Source of the DNA: JBMOLK01 sp049325575
Lineage (GTDB): Bacteria; Bacillota; Clostridia; Acetivibrionales; Acetivibrionaceae
Length of the DNA: 64,000 bases
Assembly: GCA_049325575.1 (NCBI GenBank)
Contig: JBMOLK010000058.1
Coordinates: 45,192-109,191, forward strand
Reading direction: 5' to 3'
The notes beneath the pieces were generated by a model, which worked only from the letters and a program-made list of their open reading frames with translations, had not been told where the DNA came from and did no database searches. Shown piece by piece: positions 37,788-49,130 of this stretch. Every line of letters begins with the position of its first letter. Position 1 is the stretch's first letter. The translations under genes were made by a program, and so were the position numbers.

Positions 37788-38075
37788 ATGAAGGTTACGA
37801 AAGATACCATAGAGCATGTCGCCAATCTTGCAAGACTCAACCTCAACGAAGAGGAAAAAGAAAAGCTGACTTTAGATATGGAAAATATCATTTCATATGT
37901 TGACAAGTTAAATCAACTTGATACTTCGGATGTAAAACCAACAGATCATGTTATACCTATAAAAAATGTGTTTAGGGAAGATAAGGTTGATCCTTCTTAT
38001 CCCAGGGATATGATGCTTGCAAATGCTCCTTCGGAAGAAGATGGATGTTTTAAGGTCCCTAAAATAGTTGAATAG
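37788..38075 (+). CDS. gatC: Asp/Glu-tRNA amidotransferase subunit C
   Basis: 95 residues, the usual length. Signature HVANLARLNLNEEEKEKL near the N-terminus and MLANAPSEEDGCFKVPKIVE at the end. Small clamp subunit holding GatA and GatB together. SD aggagg precedes ATG. First gene of gatCAB. Confidence 0.95.
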   Translation: MKVTKDTIEHVANLARLNLNEEEKEKLTLDMENIISYVDKLNQLDTSDVKPTDHVIPIKNVFREDKVDPSYPRDMMLANAPSEEDGCFKVPKIVE

Positions 38076-38118
38076 TAGTTTAGGAAAATTATTGGAGAAT
38101 ATAAGAACAGGAGGGTGA

Positions 38119-39582
38119 ATGGTGGAACTATATGAACTTACGGTTCACGAGATGAGTGACTTGATTAAAAGTAAAAAGGTAAGCGCTGTTGAGCTGACAA
38201 AAGCAGTGCTTGAGAGAATAAATAAGGTTGATTCCGACGTGGGAAGCTACATAACCGTATTAGGCGATGATGCCGTTAAGAGAGCAAAGGAAGTTCAGGA
38301 CAAGATTGACAAAGGTGAGGCAAAGACGCTTCTTGCAGGAATTCCTATGGCTATAAAGGATAATATTTGTACTAAGGATGTTAAAACTACTTGTGCTTCT
38401 AGAATGCTTGATAGTTTTGTGCCCCCTTATGATGCAACGGTATCAAAAAAGCTATATCTGGAGGACTCGGTCCTAATAGGCAAGCTTAATATGGATGAGT
38501 TTGCAATGGGAGGATCTACAGAAAATTCATACTTTAAGCCTACACGCAACCCCTGGGATCTTAATAGAGTGCCAGGAGGTTCAAGCGGCGGCTCTGCTGC
38601 AGCTGTTGCTGCTGATTTAGCCGGTTTTACCCTGGGGTCTGATACAGGAGGGTCCATTAGACAGCCTGCTGCATTCTGTGGTGTTGTAGGTATGAAGCCC
38701 ACTTATGGGGCTGTATCACGTTTTGGATTGGTGGCCTTTGCCTCTTCGCTTGATCAAATTGGGCCAATTACAAAGGATGTAACCGATTGTGCCGTTGTAC
38801 TTAATGCAATAACAGGGCATGATCCTATGGATTCTACTTCTGCAAACGTTAAGTATCCTGATTATACAAAGGCCCTGGTGAATGATGTTAAAGGAATTAA
38901 AGTCGGTATACCAAAAGAATATATTGGTGAGGGAATAAGTCCGGAAGTCAAAAAGGCTGTTCTTGATGCAGCAGAGTTGTTAAGGAAGCTTGGTGCAGAA
39001 TGTGAAGAATTTTCACTTCCCATAACCGAGTATGCAATTCCTGCTTATTATCTTATTTCCTCTGCTGAAGCAAGCTCAAACCTTGCAAGATATGACGGTA
39101 TAAAATACGGATACAGGGCAGAAAAGTTTACAGGTCTTTTAGACCTCTACAAGCAGACCAGAAGTGAAGGATTCGGAGCAGAGGTAAAGAGAAGAATAAT
39201 GCTTGGAACATATGCACTAAGTTCGGGATATTATGATGCGTACTATAAAAAGGCTCTACAGGTCAGAACACTTATAAAAAACGGTTTTGATATAGCTTTC
39301 GGTAAGTTTGACCTGATTTTGGGGCCTACAGCACCTACAACTGCTTATAAGATCGGCGAAAAATCGGACAATCCTCTGGAAATGTACTTAGGAGATATAT
39401 ATACTGTTTCAGTAAACATTGCAGGATTACCTGGGCTTAGCATTCCGGGCGGATTTGACAGCAATAACCTTCCAATTGGCTTGCAGCTTATTGGAAAGCC
39501 CTTTGATGAAAGCACTTTGCTGCGCGTAGGATATACTTTTGAGCAAAATACAGAGTTCCACAAAAATAAGGCAAAGATTTGA
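38119..39582 (+). CDS. gatA: Asp/Glu-tRNA amidotransferase subunit A
   Basis: 487 residues. Amidase-signature enzyme: Lys of the Ser-cisSer-Lys triad in MAIKDNI, the cis-Ser/Ser pair in [14 protein letters not shown] and [11 protein letters not shown]. Frees ammonia from glutamine and channels it to GatB. Two starts, ATG 38119 and GTG 38122, follow SD aggaggg; either is possible. Confidence 0.96.
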   Translation: MVELYELTVHEMSDLIKSKKVSAVELTKAVLERINKVDSDVGSYITVLGDDAVKRAKEVQDKIDKGEAKTLLAGIPMAIKDNICTKDVKTTCASRMLDSFVPPYDATVSKKLYLEDSVLIGKLNMDEFAMGGSTENSYFKPTRNPWDLNRVPGGSSGGSAAAVAADLAGFTLGSDTGGSIRQPAAFCGVVGMKPTYGAVSRFGLVAFASSLDQIGPITKDVTDCAVVLNAITGHDPMDSTSANVKYPDYTKALVNDVKGIKVGIPKEYIGEGISPEVKKAVLDAAELLRKLGAECEEFSLPITEYAIPAYYLISSAEASSNLARYDGIKYGYRAEKFTGLLDLYKQTRSEGFGAEVKRRIMLGTYALSSGYYDAYYKKALQVRTLIKNGFDIAFGKFDLILGPTAPTTAYKIGEKSDNPLEMYLGDIYTVSVNIAGLPGLSIPGGFDSNNLPIGLQLIGKPFDESTLLRVGYTFEQNTEFHKNKAKI

Positions 39583-39595
39583 GGTGAGTACAAAG

Positions 39596-41026
39596 ATGGA
39601 ATATGAAGTAGTAATTGGACTTGAAGTTCATGCTGAGCTTTCGACAAAATCAAAAATATATTGTTCCTGTACTACCGAGTTCGGGGGAGAGGTAAATACC
39701 CATATATGCCCCATTTGTACAGGAATGCCTGGAGTGCTGCCGGTATTAAACAAGAAGGTTGTAGAATATGCTGTAAGAGCAGGTCTTGCTACTAACTGCA
39801 GCATAGCCGAATACAGTAAACAGGATAGAAAAAACTATTTTTATCCTGATCTTCCTAAAGCCTACCAGGTTTCCCAATACGATCTTCCGATCTGCCAAAA
39901 GGGTTATATAGATATTGAGACAGACGGTACTTCAAAGAGAATTGGTATAACAAGAATTCATATAGAAGAAGATGCGGGAAAGTTGATGCATGATGAGTGG
40001 GATACAGGATCCCTGGTTGATTACAACAGGTGCGGTGTACCGCTTATCGAAATAGTTACCGAGCCTGATATCAGGTCGGCGGAAGAAGCAAAGGTTTTCG
40101 TTGAGAACCTTAAATCCATATTACAATATATTGATGTATCCGATTGTAAAATGCAGGAAGGTTCTTTGAGAGCAGACGTAAATCTTTCTGTTAGGCCCGT
40201 TGGACAGAAAGAATTCGGTACCAGAACGGAGATGAAGAACCTGAACTCTTTCAGAGCCATAGTAAGAGCTATTGAGGCAGAGACTAAAAGGCAGATTGAG
40301 GAGATTGAATCAGGTGGAACCATCATACAGGAAACAAGGCGATGGGACGATAACAAGGGCGTAAGCTACTCCATGAGAAGCAAGGAGGAGGCACATGACT
40401 ACAGGTATTTCCCGGAGCCGGACCTGATGCCTATAGTGATAGATGAAAAGTGGAAGCAAGAGATCAAAAATTGCCTGCCGGAGCTTCCGGAGGCTAGAAA
40501 GAAGAGGTATATAAGTCAATTCGGGCTGCCAGAGTATGATGCTTCAATACTGACAGGTTCAAAAGTTCTTGCAGACTTTTTTGAAGAAGCAGCAGGCAAG
40601 AGCAATAATGCCAAGGCGGTAAGTAACTGGATAATGGGAGATCTTCTTAGGATTTTAAAGGAAAAAAATATGGAGGCTGAAGATATTCCTTTCCCTGCCG
40701 AATACCTGGGCAAGCTGGTATCATTAATCGATAAGGGAACCATAAGCGGTACAATTGCCAAGAAGGTATTTGAGAAGATGTTTAGCCAAAGCAAAGATCC
40801 GGAAGTAATTGTAAAAGAGGAAGGATTAGAGGTTGTAAGCGATGAAGGTGCACTGGCAGCTGTAGTAAGAAAAATCATTGAGAGCAACCCCCAGTCTGTA
40901 GAAGACTACAGGAGCGGCAAGGAAAAAGCTTTTGGATTTCTTGTAGGCCAGGCTATGAAAGAGACAAGGGGAAAAGCGAATCCACAGCTTATAAACAAGC
41001 TTCTAAAGGAAGAGCTTGAGAGATAA
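39596..41026 (+). CDS. gatB: Asp/Glu-tRNA amidotransferase subunit B
   Basis: 476 residues from ATG 39596 ([15 protein letters not shown]), SD gaggtgag; the earlier ATG at 39539 lies inside gatA. Kinase-like cradle with [11 protein letters not shown] and [12 protein letters not shown] cysteines (zinc), HIEEDAGKL and [10 protein letters not shown] motifs, and the YqeY-like C-terminal tRNA-binding tail. Phosphorylates and amidates mischarged Glu-tRNA(Gln)/Asp-tRNA(Asn). Confidence 0.96.
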   Translation: MEYEVVIGLEVHAELSTKSKIYCSCTTEFGGEVNTHICPICTGMPGVLPVLNKKVVEYAVRAGLATNCSIAEYSKQDRKNYFYPDLPKAYQVSQYDLPICQKGYIDIETDGTSKRIGITRIHIEEDAGKLMHDEWDTGSLVDYNRCGVPLIEIVTEPDIRSAEEAKVFVENLKSILQYIDVSDCKMQEGSLRADVNLSVRPVGQKEFGTRTEMKNLNSFRAIVRAIEAETKRQIEEIESGGTIIQETRRWDDNKGVSYSMRSKEEAHDYRYFPEPDLMPIVIDEKWKQEIKNCLPELPEARKKRYISQFGLPEYDASILTGSKVLADFFEEAAGKSNNAKAVSNWIMGDLLRILKEKNMEAEDIPFPAEYLGKLVSLIDKGTISGTIAKKVFEKMFSQSKDPEVIVKEEGLEVVSDEGALAAVVRKIIESNPQSVEDYRSGKEKAFGFLVGQAMKETRGKANPQLINKLLKEELER

Positions 41027-41046
41027 AATAGAAAATAAAACTTGTT

Positions 41047-41088
41047 CAATAATTTAAGGCGGCTGGTTTTAGCTGCCTTAAATTATTG
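41047..41088 (+). terminator. long hairpin after gatB
   Basis: A 14-base stem (caataatttaaggc with its complement) and inner ggct/agct. No T run follows, so it may stabilise the 3' end more than terminate. Confidence 0.5.
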
Positions 41089-41368
41089 GTCATATATAGT
41101 GCCTTGTAACGTAATTCTTTTCTAGAGCATGGGAGGCACAAATATAGGAAGTGCATTTTTAACATTATGAATGACTGGAAATTTGTTATGTTAAAAAGCA
41201 CTAGGACTAATAACTTAACCTGGTGAGCGATAGTATGGAAGGATTTAACAATATAGGAGTAGTTCAGGATGTTGTATCCGTGAATGCATAATAGCGCGAA
41301 AAAACGATGTATTCAGCAGTAAATTTAATTTAAATGTGTATATAACGTAAAAAATGGTGCATAAAATC
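41089..41368. other. intergenic stretch with an imperfect inverted repeat
   Basis: The gap between gatB and pta. gtgcatttttaacat near 41153 is mirrored by atgttaaaaagcac near 41189, a possible stem-loop or operator. An 18-codon ORF at 41235 lacks a convincing SD. Nothing else recognised before the promoter at 41369. Confidence 0.4.
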
Positions 41369-41397
41369 TTGTATACAATAAACATTTTGTATATAAT
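41369..41397 (+). promoter_or_regulatory. promoter of pta-ackA
   Basis: TTGTAT (41369-41374), 17 bases, TATAAT (41392-41397). The -35 lies within the palindrome ttgtatacaa (41369-41378), which may be a binding site. The leader would be about 130 bases. Confidence 0.6.
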
Positions 41398-41501
41398 TAA
41401 TGTTGCTGTGTAAGGCGCTGGTACAGGGATTAACAGTTACTAGGTCTTATTATCTGGTAATAATAATTGGTGATAAATAAAATTTTCTTTATAATTAATA
41501 A

Positions 41502-42527
<1,026 letters not shown>

Positions 42528-42584
42528 AAATGAACTACAAAACAGGTCCAAATAATAAATAAATAGAACAGGAGTAGATGTTAA

Positions 42585-43775
42585 ATGAAAATACTGGTAA
42601 TCAATACGGGTAGTTCTTCTTTGAAGTATCAGTTGATAGATATGTCTAATGAAACTGTACTTGCCAAAGGTGTATGTGACAGGATTGGACTTGAGCATTC
42701 CTTTTTAAAGCATTCAAGTGTTGGTGGAGAACCGATTGTTATTGAAAAGGATTTATATAATCACAAACTTGCCATACAGGAAGTTATTGATGCCTTAACT
42801 AATGATAAGACTGGTGTAATAAAGAGTATGTCGGAGATTTCCGCAGTGGGACACCGTGTTGTTCACGGAGGAGAAAAGTTCCACGATTCTGTGATAATTG
42901 ATGAAGAAGTTATGGATGCTATAAAAGATTGTGTTGAACTGGCACCACTTCACAACCCATCAAACATTATAGGTATTGAAGCGTGCAAGCAGATTATGCC
43001 TGATGTTCCCATGGTTGCAGTATTTGACACCGCTTTCCATCAAACCATGCCAAGACACGCTTATATTTATGCACTTCCTTATGATATATATGAAAAGTAT
43101 AAACTAAGAAAGTACGGATTTCATGGTACATCTCATAAGTATGTAGCAAACAGGACAGCACAAATGCTTGGAAAGCCCATTGAAAGCTTAAAGCTTATAT
43201 CCTGTCACCTTGGTAACGGCGCAAGTATTTGTGCTGTGAAAAACGGAAAGTCTGTTGAGACTTCCATGGGCTTTACACCTCTTCAGGGCTTGTGTATGGG
43301 AACCAGAAGCGGAACCATTGACCCGGATATTATTAAGTTTTTGATGGACAAGGAAAAGATGACGGTAAAGGATGTCAGCGATTTCTTAAACAAAAGGTCC
43401 GGGGTTTTGGGTGTTTCAGGGATAAGCAGCGATTTTAGAGATGTGCAGGAGGCTGCTGAGAGTGGAAACGATAGAGCAATGCTGGCTTTGGACATATTCT
43501 GTTACAGGGTAAAGAAGTATATCGGGGAATATATTGCAGTAATGAACGGTGTTGATGCTGTAATATTTACAGCAGGTATTGGAGAAAACAATGATTTTGT
43601 CAGAAGAAAAGTATTGAGCGATCTGGACTTTTTGGGAATAAAAGTTGACTGGGATAAGAATAAAGTCAAAGGTAAGGAAATAGATATAAGTACACCGGAT
43701 GCTGCTGTAAGGACTTTGGTTGTTCCTACCAATGAAGAACTGGCAATTGCAAGAGAAACTTTAAAGTTAATATAA
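42585..43775 (+). CDS. ackA: acetate kinase
   Basis: 396 residues. ASKHA fold: [17 protein letters not shown] (phosphate 1), [42 protein letters not shown] and the FTAGIGEN adenosine motif. Makes ATP and acetate from acetyl phosphate, the main ATP-yielding step of acetate fermentation. Followed by a strong terminator. Confidence 0.97.
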   Translation: MKILVINTGSSSLKYQLIDMSNETVLAKGVCDRIGLEHSFLKHSSVGGEPIVIEKDLYNHKLAIQEVIDALTNDKTGVIKSMSEISAVGHRVVHGGEKFHDSVIIDEEVMDAIKDCVELAPLHNPSNIIGIEACKQIMPDVPMVAVFDTAFHQTMPRHAYIYALPYDIYEKYKLRKYGFHGTSHKYVANRTAQMLGKPIESLKLISCHLGNGASICAVKNGKSVETSMGFTPLQGLCMGTRSGTIDPDIIKFLMDKEKMTVKDVSDFLNKRSGVLGVSGISSDFRDVQEAAESGNDRAMLALDIFCYRVKKYIGEYIAVMNGVDAVIFTAGIGENNDFVRRKVLSDLDFLGIKVDWDKNKVKGKEIDISTPDAAVRTLVVPTNEELAIARETLKLI

Positions 43776-43797
43776 TAAGGTTCTGTTAGTTAAAGCT

Positions 43798-43842
43798 AAA
43801 AAATCGAAGAGCACCTTGCACAGGTGCTCTTCGATTTTTTTT
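43798..43842 (+). terminator. strong intrinsic terminator of pta-ackA
   Basis: A 19-base stem (tcgaagagcacct core), loop of about five bases and a T run. Confidence 0.88.
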
Positions 43843-43898
43843 GAGAATACTCTGTAAAATCTCTTTTTATTTTGTTAAAATAGAATAGGTGATTGCTT

Positions 43899-45101
43899 TT
43901 GAAAAGAGGAATCGGCACTTTATATATTGTTTTCAGAGATATAATTATGCTTGTTACCTTTGTTTTGGCTCTATCTCTTGAGAATGCCAAAGGCGACAGG
44001 TTTACTTTAATAGTGGCTCTTTTTGCCATTTTTTTTGTATGGCTTCATTTAAAGGAGATACTAAAAGACAGAAATGAAAGGCTTCTGCCCTATTCTTTTA
44101 CAGTCGATATACTTTTACTTGTAATGCTGGATGAAGCTTCTAAGTATCTTGTTAATTACTATTTCAATGTTTATTATTTCTATGTATTGATATCAGCAGG
44201 ATTTATACTAAAAAGAAAGAGCAGGTTAATTGTAAGCTTCGCTGTTGTATCTGCAGCATTTATAAAATATTATAAGTTTATTGAGGCTGTGTTCTTAGAG
44301 CCGAAGCCTTCCAATATACCTTTTGTCGTATCGTATATATTCTTTACTTTTATGGTTTTTGTTACAGTAGCAGTCTTCTTTAACTATTCAAGAATGCTTT
44401 CGGAGGAAAAAGCAGAGCTTGACAGACTAAACAGTGAGCTCCTTAAAGCCAATAGTTTACTGGAAGAAAAGAATACAAAGATTAAAGAGTTGACAATATT
44501 TGAAGAGCGGAACAGAATTGCAAGAGAGATACATGATAGTGTAGGACATAATCTGACAGGTCTTATTATGAATCTGGACTTTTGTGAAAAGCTTACCGCG
44601 GCTGACCCCGCAAAAGTTAAGGCACAGGTCTCAAAGAGCAGGGAAATTGCAAAGGATTGCCTTTCGGAGATCAGAAGGTCTGTTAAGGCCTTAAAGCCGG
44701 TAGTAGTTGAAAGCCTTACGCTCATTAAATCCCTTGAGGAGTTGATAGTAAGTTCAAGAGAAAAGTTCGGCATCAATATAGATTTTAGGACCCATGGTGA
44801 TATTTATATTACACGGCCTGAATTTAATATAGCTGTTTACAGGGCATGTCAAGAGGCTATAACCAATTCTGTAAAGCATGGTAAGGCAACTTATATGGAA
44901 GTAGATATTAGCTTCGGGGTTTCTGAGTTTTGTGCATTTATTAAGGATAACGGAACAGGGGCAAAAGAGCTAATTATGGGAACCGGACTTACGGGAATGG
45001 TAGAGAGACTGAAAGAATTCAATGGAAATGTGAGCTTTTATAAAAATAATGGCTTTATGATCAATATATCTGTTCCTCTGGAGGGTATCTTAAATGAGTA
45101 A
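43899..45101 (+). CDS. DesK/LnrJ-type membrane histidine kinase
   Basis: About 400 residues. TTG 43899 fits SD taggtg (43887-43892) better than TTG 43893. Five to six N-terminal membrane helices (about 8-160), a coiled coil, then HisKA_3 with phosphoacceptor His212 in EERNRIAREIHDSVGHNL, and an HATPase with KDNGTGAKEL and GTGLTGMVERL. The short-loop polytopic sensor is typical of kinases sensing the membrane or membrane-active drugs. Overlaps the regulator start by 8 bases, so the two are translationally coupled. Confidence 0.88.
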   Translation: MKRGIGTLYIVFRDIIMLVTFVLALSLENAKGDRFTLIVALFAIFFVWLHLKEILKDRNERLLPYSFTVDILLLVMLDEASKYLVNYYFNVYYFYVLISAGFILKRKSRLIVSFAVVSAAFIKYYKFIEAVFLEPKPSNIPFVVSYIFFTFMVFVTVAVFFNYSRMLSEEKAELDRLNSELLKANSLLEEKNTKIKELTIFEERNRIAREIHDSVGHNLTGLIMNLDFCEKLTAADPAKVKAQVSKSREIAKDCLSEIRRSVKALKPVVVESLTLIKSLEELIVSSREKFGINIDFRTHGDIYITRPEFNIAVYRACQEAITNSVKHGKATYMEVDISFGVSEFCAFIKDNGTGAKELIMGTGLTGMVERLKEFNGNVSFYKNNGFMINISVPLEGILNE

Positions 45102-45729
45102 AATAAAAGTAATGATTGTCGATGATCAACCTATAGTCAGAGACGGTCTTAAAATGATTTTGTCATTATCTGATGATATAGAGGTTTTATATACTGCTTC
45201 AAACGGTGAGGAAGCTGTTGGTTTATGTAAAGATAGTAAAATAGATATAATTTTAATGGACATAAGAATGCCTGTAATGGATGGAGTTAAGGCAACCGGA
45301 ATAATAAAGGAAAAATTTCCTTATATAAAAGTAATAATTCTAACTACATTTAACGATGACCAATTCATTTTTGAAGCTTTAAAGAATGGTGCAAGCAGTT
45401 ATTTGTTAAAAGATGTAGAATCGGATGAGCTTATCAATACAGTAAAAATAATCCACCATGGAGGAACTGTACTGCACAATAGTATAGCTGCAAAGCTGGT
45501 CAACAGGATTACGGAGGATAAAGACGAAGCTCAAGACTGCCAGGTTCTTACCCAGAGGGAACTGGAGATATCAAAGCTTGTTTCGGAAGGTCTGTCAAAC
45601 AGGGAAATAGCAGGAAAACTATTTATTACTGAAGGGACTGTAAAAAACCATATAACAAATATTTTATCCAAGCTGGGGCTAAATCACAGGACACAAATCG
45701 CGTTGTATATAATTGAGAATAAATTGTAA
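45094..45729 (+). CDS. NarL/LuxR-family response regulator
   Basis: 211 residues. Receiver 1-120 with D56 (IILMDIRMPVMDG), Thr switch and Lys in SYLLKDVES; LuxR-type helix-turn-helix at about 145-208 (LTQRELEISKLVSEGLSNREIAGKL, then TVKNHITNILSKLGL). Partner of the preceding kinase. A dyad ATGACT-AA-AGTCAT 35 bases after its stop is a likely target site controlling the lipoprotein/ABC genes downstream. Confidence 0.92.
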   Translation: MSKIKVMIVDDQPIVRDGLKMILSLSDDIEVLYTASNGEEAVGLCKDSKIDIILMDIRMPVMDGVKATGIIKEKFPYIKVIILTTFNDDQFIFEALKNGASSYLLKDVESDELINTVKIIHHGGTVLHNSIAAKLVNRITEDKDEAQDCQVLTQRELEISKLVSEGLSNREIAGKLFITEGTVKNHITNILSKLGLNHRTQIALYIIENKL

Positions 45730-45763
45730 GCTGTGACAGATAAATATCATTCTTTAAAAAAAC

Positions 45764-45792
45764 ATGACTAAAGTCATATATGAATCATGACT
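45764..45792 (+). promoter_or_regulatory. probable operator of the NarL-type regulator
   Basis: ATGACT-AA-AGTCAT is a perfect dyad at 45764-45777, with a third half site CATGACT at 45786-45792. It lies just upstream of a TATAAT that lacks a good -35, the layout of an activator-dependent promoter. Confidence 0.5.
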
Positions 45793-45823
45793 TATTCTAG
45801 ATGTGCATATTCCTTTATTTTTC

Positions 45824-45829
45824 TATAAT
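45824..45829 (+). promoter_or_regulatory. -10 element of the lipoprotein/ABC operon
   Basis: TATAAT with no -35 match at 17 bases (atgtgc), about 42 bases before the lipoprotein start, preceded by the dyad at 45764. Confidence 0.45.
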
Positions 45830-45870
45830 TGAAATATAAATAAAACATTAACAATAGGAAGGTGGAGTTT

Positions 45871-46911
45871 ATGACTTTAAAAAGATTGGTTTCAGTACTA
45901 ATAATTACTTTTTTTATGTTTGTTTCCGTTTCTTGTTCCATGTTTGGTTCGACTACTCAAAAATATATAAATGCATTTAAAAACACAGAGAGTGCCAAAA
46001 CAATGCAGACCAGGACTCAATTAAAAGTTAAGGTGGATCTTTCAAAGGCTTCAGATGAAATAAAGGAATACCTTGATCAATTTAAAGATATTACTTTAAA
46101 TGTTGATGGGTCCATTGATAAGAGAAACAACAAACAGGAGGCAAGCTATTATTTGAGTGCCGGCAACATCATGACAAACTTCAATGTATATGTTGATGAA
46201 GATAATATTTATTTAAAATCTTCATTCCCGGATACCGGAAATAAATACTTAAAGCTTGACCCCGAAAACAGCGGTTTGATTGTTACGCAGGACAGTGAGT
46301 CTTTTGCAGAATATAATAAATTCTACAATGAACTGGTTGGGATATGGAAGCAGTCAATTCAAGGGGAGATACTTGAAAGTGAGGGCAACTCAATTGAGAG
46401 TACCCCAGATGGAGAGATAAAAGTTACACAGCTTTCCCTTGAGCTTACTGATCAAAAGACTAAAAACATACTTGATAAACTGACAAACCTTGCAGCCAAA
46501 AGTGAGGTTATAAAGAAGTCCTCCATTGAAAACGGAAAGATGTTTGCACCAGAGGATATATCTGATGAAGTTATTGAGAAGGGTACAAAGGAATTCTTTG
46601 AAAACCTGCCCCAAAATATAGGCAAGTATATGGAGAAGTTTACCATAGAAAAGCTGAAGCTTACAGCAAAAATTGATAAGGACCAGTATATCATTGATGA
46701 GACAATAGAGGTAGAGGCTCTTATAAATGATGATGATGCCGGAGAGATAAGAATAAGCTTTGATATTTATACAACAAGGTGGAATATTGACAAGGATATA
46801 AAACTTAGCATTCCAGAGATTAATGAAGACGACACAGTGAGCGAGGATGAGTTCCAGGAAGAAGCTTTGAAGTTTTATAAAGAATTTATAAACAGCAAAG
46901 AACAGAATTAA
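45871..46911 (+). CDS. lipoprotein, possible LppX/DUF6612-like sensor partner
   Basis: 346 residues from ATG 45871; GTG 45862 overlaps SD gaaggtgg. Lipobox FVSVSC (Cys about 23). The mature part has repeated beta patterns: TMQTRTQLKVKVDLSK, ITLNVDGSIDKRNNKQEASYYLS, then DNIYLKSSFP, suggesting a hydrophobic-cavity lipoprotein fold. I cannot assign a family with certainty. Placed between the two-component pair and the ABC-2 exporter, it could present a lipophilic ligand to the exporter or sensor. Confidence 0.55.
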   Translation: MTLKRLVSVLIITFFMFVSVSCSMFGSTTQKYINAFKNTESAKTMQTRTQLKVKVDLSKASDEIKEYLDQFKDITLNVDGSIDKRNNKQEASYYLSAGNIMTNFNVYVDEDNIYLKSSFPDTGNKYLKLDPENSGLIVTQDSESFAEYNKFYNELVGIWKQSIQGEILESEGNSIESTPDGEIKVTQLSLELTDQKTKNILDKLTNLAAKSEVIKKSSIENGKMFAPEDISDEVIEKGTKEFFENLPQNIGKYMEKFTIEKLKLTAKIDKDQYIIDETIEVEALINDDDAGEIRISFDIYTTRWNIDKDIKLSIPEINEDDTVSEDEFQEEALKFYKEFINSKEQN

Positions 46912-46963
46912 CAGGCAGGATATGGTTTTGGTAATTACTTCGGACCAGATGGAGGCGTTTTAT

Positions 46964-47899
46964 ATGAGTTTTATTAAAATAAGAGATGTTAGTAAAAACT
47001 ATGGAAGCTTAAAGGCTGTCGACAATGTAACCATAGAAATTAAAGAAGGGGAAATATTCGGTCTTTTGGGGCCTAATGGAGCAGGAAAATCTACACTGAT
47101 TTCAATACTCTCAACTCTGCTTAGGCCTGACAGCGGCAATGTCAGCGTTAATGGACATGATCTAAGAGGAAATACAATGGAGATAAAGAAAATACTCGGT
47201 CTTGTGCCGCAGGACATTGCACTTTACCCTACCCTTACGGCAAAGGAGAACCTTATGTTCTGGGGGAGGATGTATGGCTTAGGAGGGAAGCTGCTCAAGG
47301 AAAGAGTGGATGAGGTTCTGGAAATAGCCGGACTAAAGGAAAGATGCAAGGAGACTATTGAGTCTTATTCTGGCGGTATGAAAAGAAGAATAAATATTGC
47401 AGCAGCACTGGTACATCACCCCAAGGTGGTCATAATGGATGAGCCCACTGTGGGAATTGATCCCCAGTCGAGAAACCACATACTTGAGACTGTACTAAAG
47501 CTAAATAAGGAAGGTATGACTGTAATTTATACCAGTCACTATATGGAGGAAGTAGAGTTTTTATGTACCAGAATCTCTATTATGGATCATGGAAGGGTAA
47601 TAGCTTCAGGCAGTAAGGAAGAGCTTCAAAAGCTCATCGGAAAAAAAGAAACAATTAACATACAGCTTACCAGCACATCCGGTGATTTAAAAGGTGCTGT
47701 AAGGAAAATTGAAGGTGTAGAGAATTTGGCAGAAGAAGACGGAAAAGTAAGTATCATTACAGAAGATGCGGATACCATACTTGCAGAGGTTATTTCTGTT
47801 TTGGACTCCTTAAAGTGTAAAATCCAATCCATAAATATAGAACAGCCAAACCTTGAGAGTGTATTTTTACACCTCACAGGCAGAGCTTTGAGGGATTAG
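46964..47899 (+). CDS. ABC-2 exporter ATPase (DrrA/LnrL-like)
   Basis: 311 residues from ATG 46964 (SD ggagg); the frame from 46922 adds 14 residues before that SD. Walker A GPNGAGKST, Q-loop PQDIALYP, signature SYSGGMKRR, Walker B VVIMDEP and His switch SHYMEE. The C-terminal extension (about 225-311) is typical of drug exporter ATPases. Energises the two permeases that follow. Confidence 0.93.
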   Translation: MSFIKIRDVSKNYGSLKAVDNVTIEIKEGEIFGLLGPNGAGKSTLISILSTLLRPDSGNVSVNGHDLRGNTMEIKKILGLVPQDIALYPTLTAKENLMFWGRMYGLGGKLLKERVDEVLEIAGLKERCKETIESYSGGMKRRINIAAALVHHPKVVIMDEPTVGIDPQSRNHILETVLKLNKEGMTVIYTSHYMEEVEFLCTRISIMDHGRVIASGSKEELQKLIGKKETINIQLTSTSGDLKGAVRKIEGVENLAEEDGKVSIITEDADTILAEVISVLDSLKCKIQSINIEQPNLESVFLHLTGRALRD

Positions 47900-47909
47900 G
47901 GGTGATGTT

Positions 47910-49115
47910 ATGATCTTTCATATAGCGCTAAAAGACTTGAAAATCATTTTTAAGGATAAAAAAGCCCTGGCCATAATGCTTGTCATGCCTGCGGTAATAA
48001 TGCTTATATTGGGCTCTGCATTAGGGCCTATCTTTGAAGGTAATAATGCCATAAAAAGGTTTCCTATAGCTGTAGTAAACAAAGACACGGGAATAATGTC
48101 ACAAATTTATATAAACCAGGTCTTAAGAGACGGTGCAAAAGAAATATTTAATACCTATGTGGTTCATGAGGAAAAAGCACAGCAGATGCTAAAGGATAAA
48201 ATTGTTCCATCTGTAATTATTATTCCGGAAGATTATACAAAAAAACTATTGGATAACAGCCCTGTAACTATTGAAGTGAAATCCAACGTGGATCAAAAGC
48301 AGAAGGGAGATATTGTGAAGGGGGTAACGGAAAGGTTTAACCAGCAGATGTTTCTGCACTTGACAGCAGCCTCTGCAGCAGTAGATGTATTAAGAGAAAA
48401 CAATATTCCCATCAAGAAAGCTGTTAGTTCCATGACGGATATTCAGGCAGTAATGGTGGACCTTCAGCAGGAGCTGGGAGAAGGGCTTATTGAATTTTAC
48501 GAAGTTGACCAGGAAGAAAACAGGACTGTTTCGGGAATGCAGTATTATTCTGTTGCAATGCTTGTAATGTTTATACTGTTTGGTGCTGCTATGGGCACGA
48601 AGCTTATGGTTGAGGAGCGGGAAATCAGGACATTGACCAGGGTAATAAGTACAAGAGCAGGAAAGGCCCGGGTAATAACCGGAAAGTTTCTGGGACTTCT
48701 TCTCATTAGTTTTACACAGGCGCTTATTCTTATAGTTTTTACCCGCTTCGTTTATGGTGTTAACTGGGGAAGCTCCATAGCAGGTATACTGCTCATTACG
48801 GTATGCTCCGCTTTTTCAGGTTCTGGACTCGGTATGATGATAGCAGCTATTTCCAGGTCTTCCAAAGCTGCTGATGGAATAGCACAGATTTTTATACAGG
48901 TGTTTACTGTTCTTGGAGGTGGAATGATACCCATATACGTTCTGCCGGGCTTTGTAAGGACTTTGTCTAAGGGGACAATCAACTGGTGGGCTGTAAACGG
49001 ATATTACGATTTAATGCTTGGTAAGGATACGGTAAGTATTCTTCCAGGCTGTCTGGTATTGATTTTGATGGGAGTATTTTATTTGAGTATAGGAACATTA
49101 AGGTTCAGGACTTAA
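47910..49115 (+). CDS. ABC-2 family permease (LnrM-like)
   Basis: 401 residues. Membrane helix at about 18-40, a roughly 160-residue extracellular domain, then five helices from about 210 (YYSVAMLVMFILFGAAMGTK ... SGLGMMIAAISRSSKAADG). The ABC-2 motif region EREIRTLTRVISTRAGKARVITGKF is clear. Exports lipophilic compounds such as membrane-active antibiotics in related systems. 10 bases after the ATPase. Confidence 0.88.
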   Translation: MIFHIALKDLKIIFKDKKALAIMLVMPAVIMLILGSALGPIFEGNNAIKRFPIAVVNKDTGIMSQIYINQVLRDGAKEIFNTYVVHEEKAQQMLKDKIVPSVIIIPEDYTKKLLDNSPVTIEVKSNVDQKQKGDIVKGVTERFNQQMFLHLTAASAAVDVLRENNIPIKKAVSSMTDIQAVMVDLQQELGEGLIEFYEVDQEENRTVSGMQYYSVAMLVMFILFGAAMGTKLMVEEREIRTLTRVISTRAGKARVITGKFLGLLLISFTQALILIVFTRFVYGVNWGSSIAGILLITVCSAFSGSGLGMMIAAISRSSKAADGIAQIFIQVFTVLGGGMIPIYVLPGFVRTLSKGTINWWAVNGYYDLMLGKDTVSILPGCLVLILMGVFYLSIGTLRFRT

Positions 49116-49130
49116 GGGAGGTGGAACAGG

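Noticed and set aside
41235..41291. 18-codon ORF in the pta leader region
   Set aside because: Lies upstream of the pta promoter, poor SD, no reason to think it is translated.
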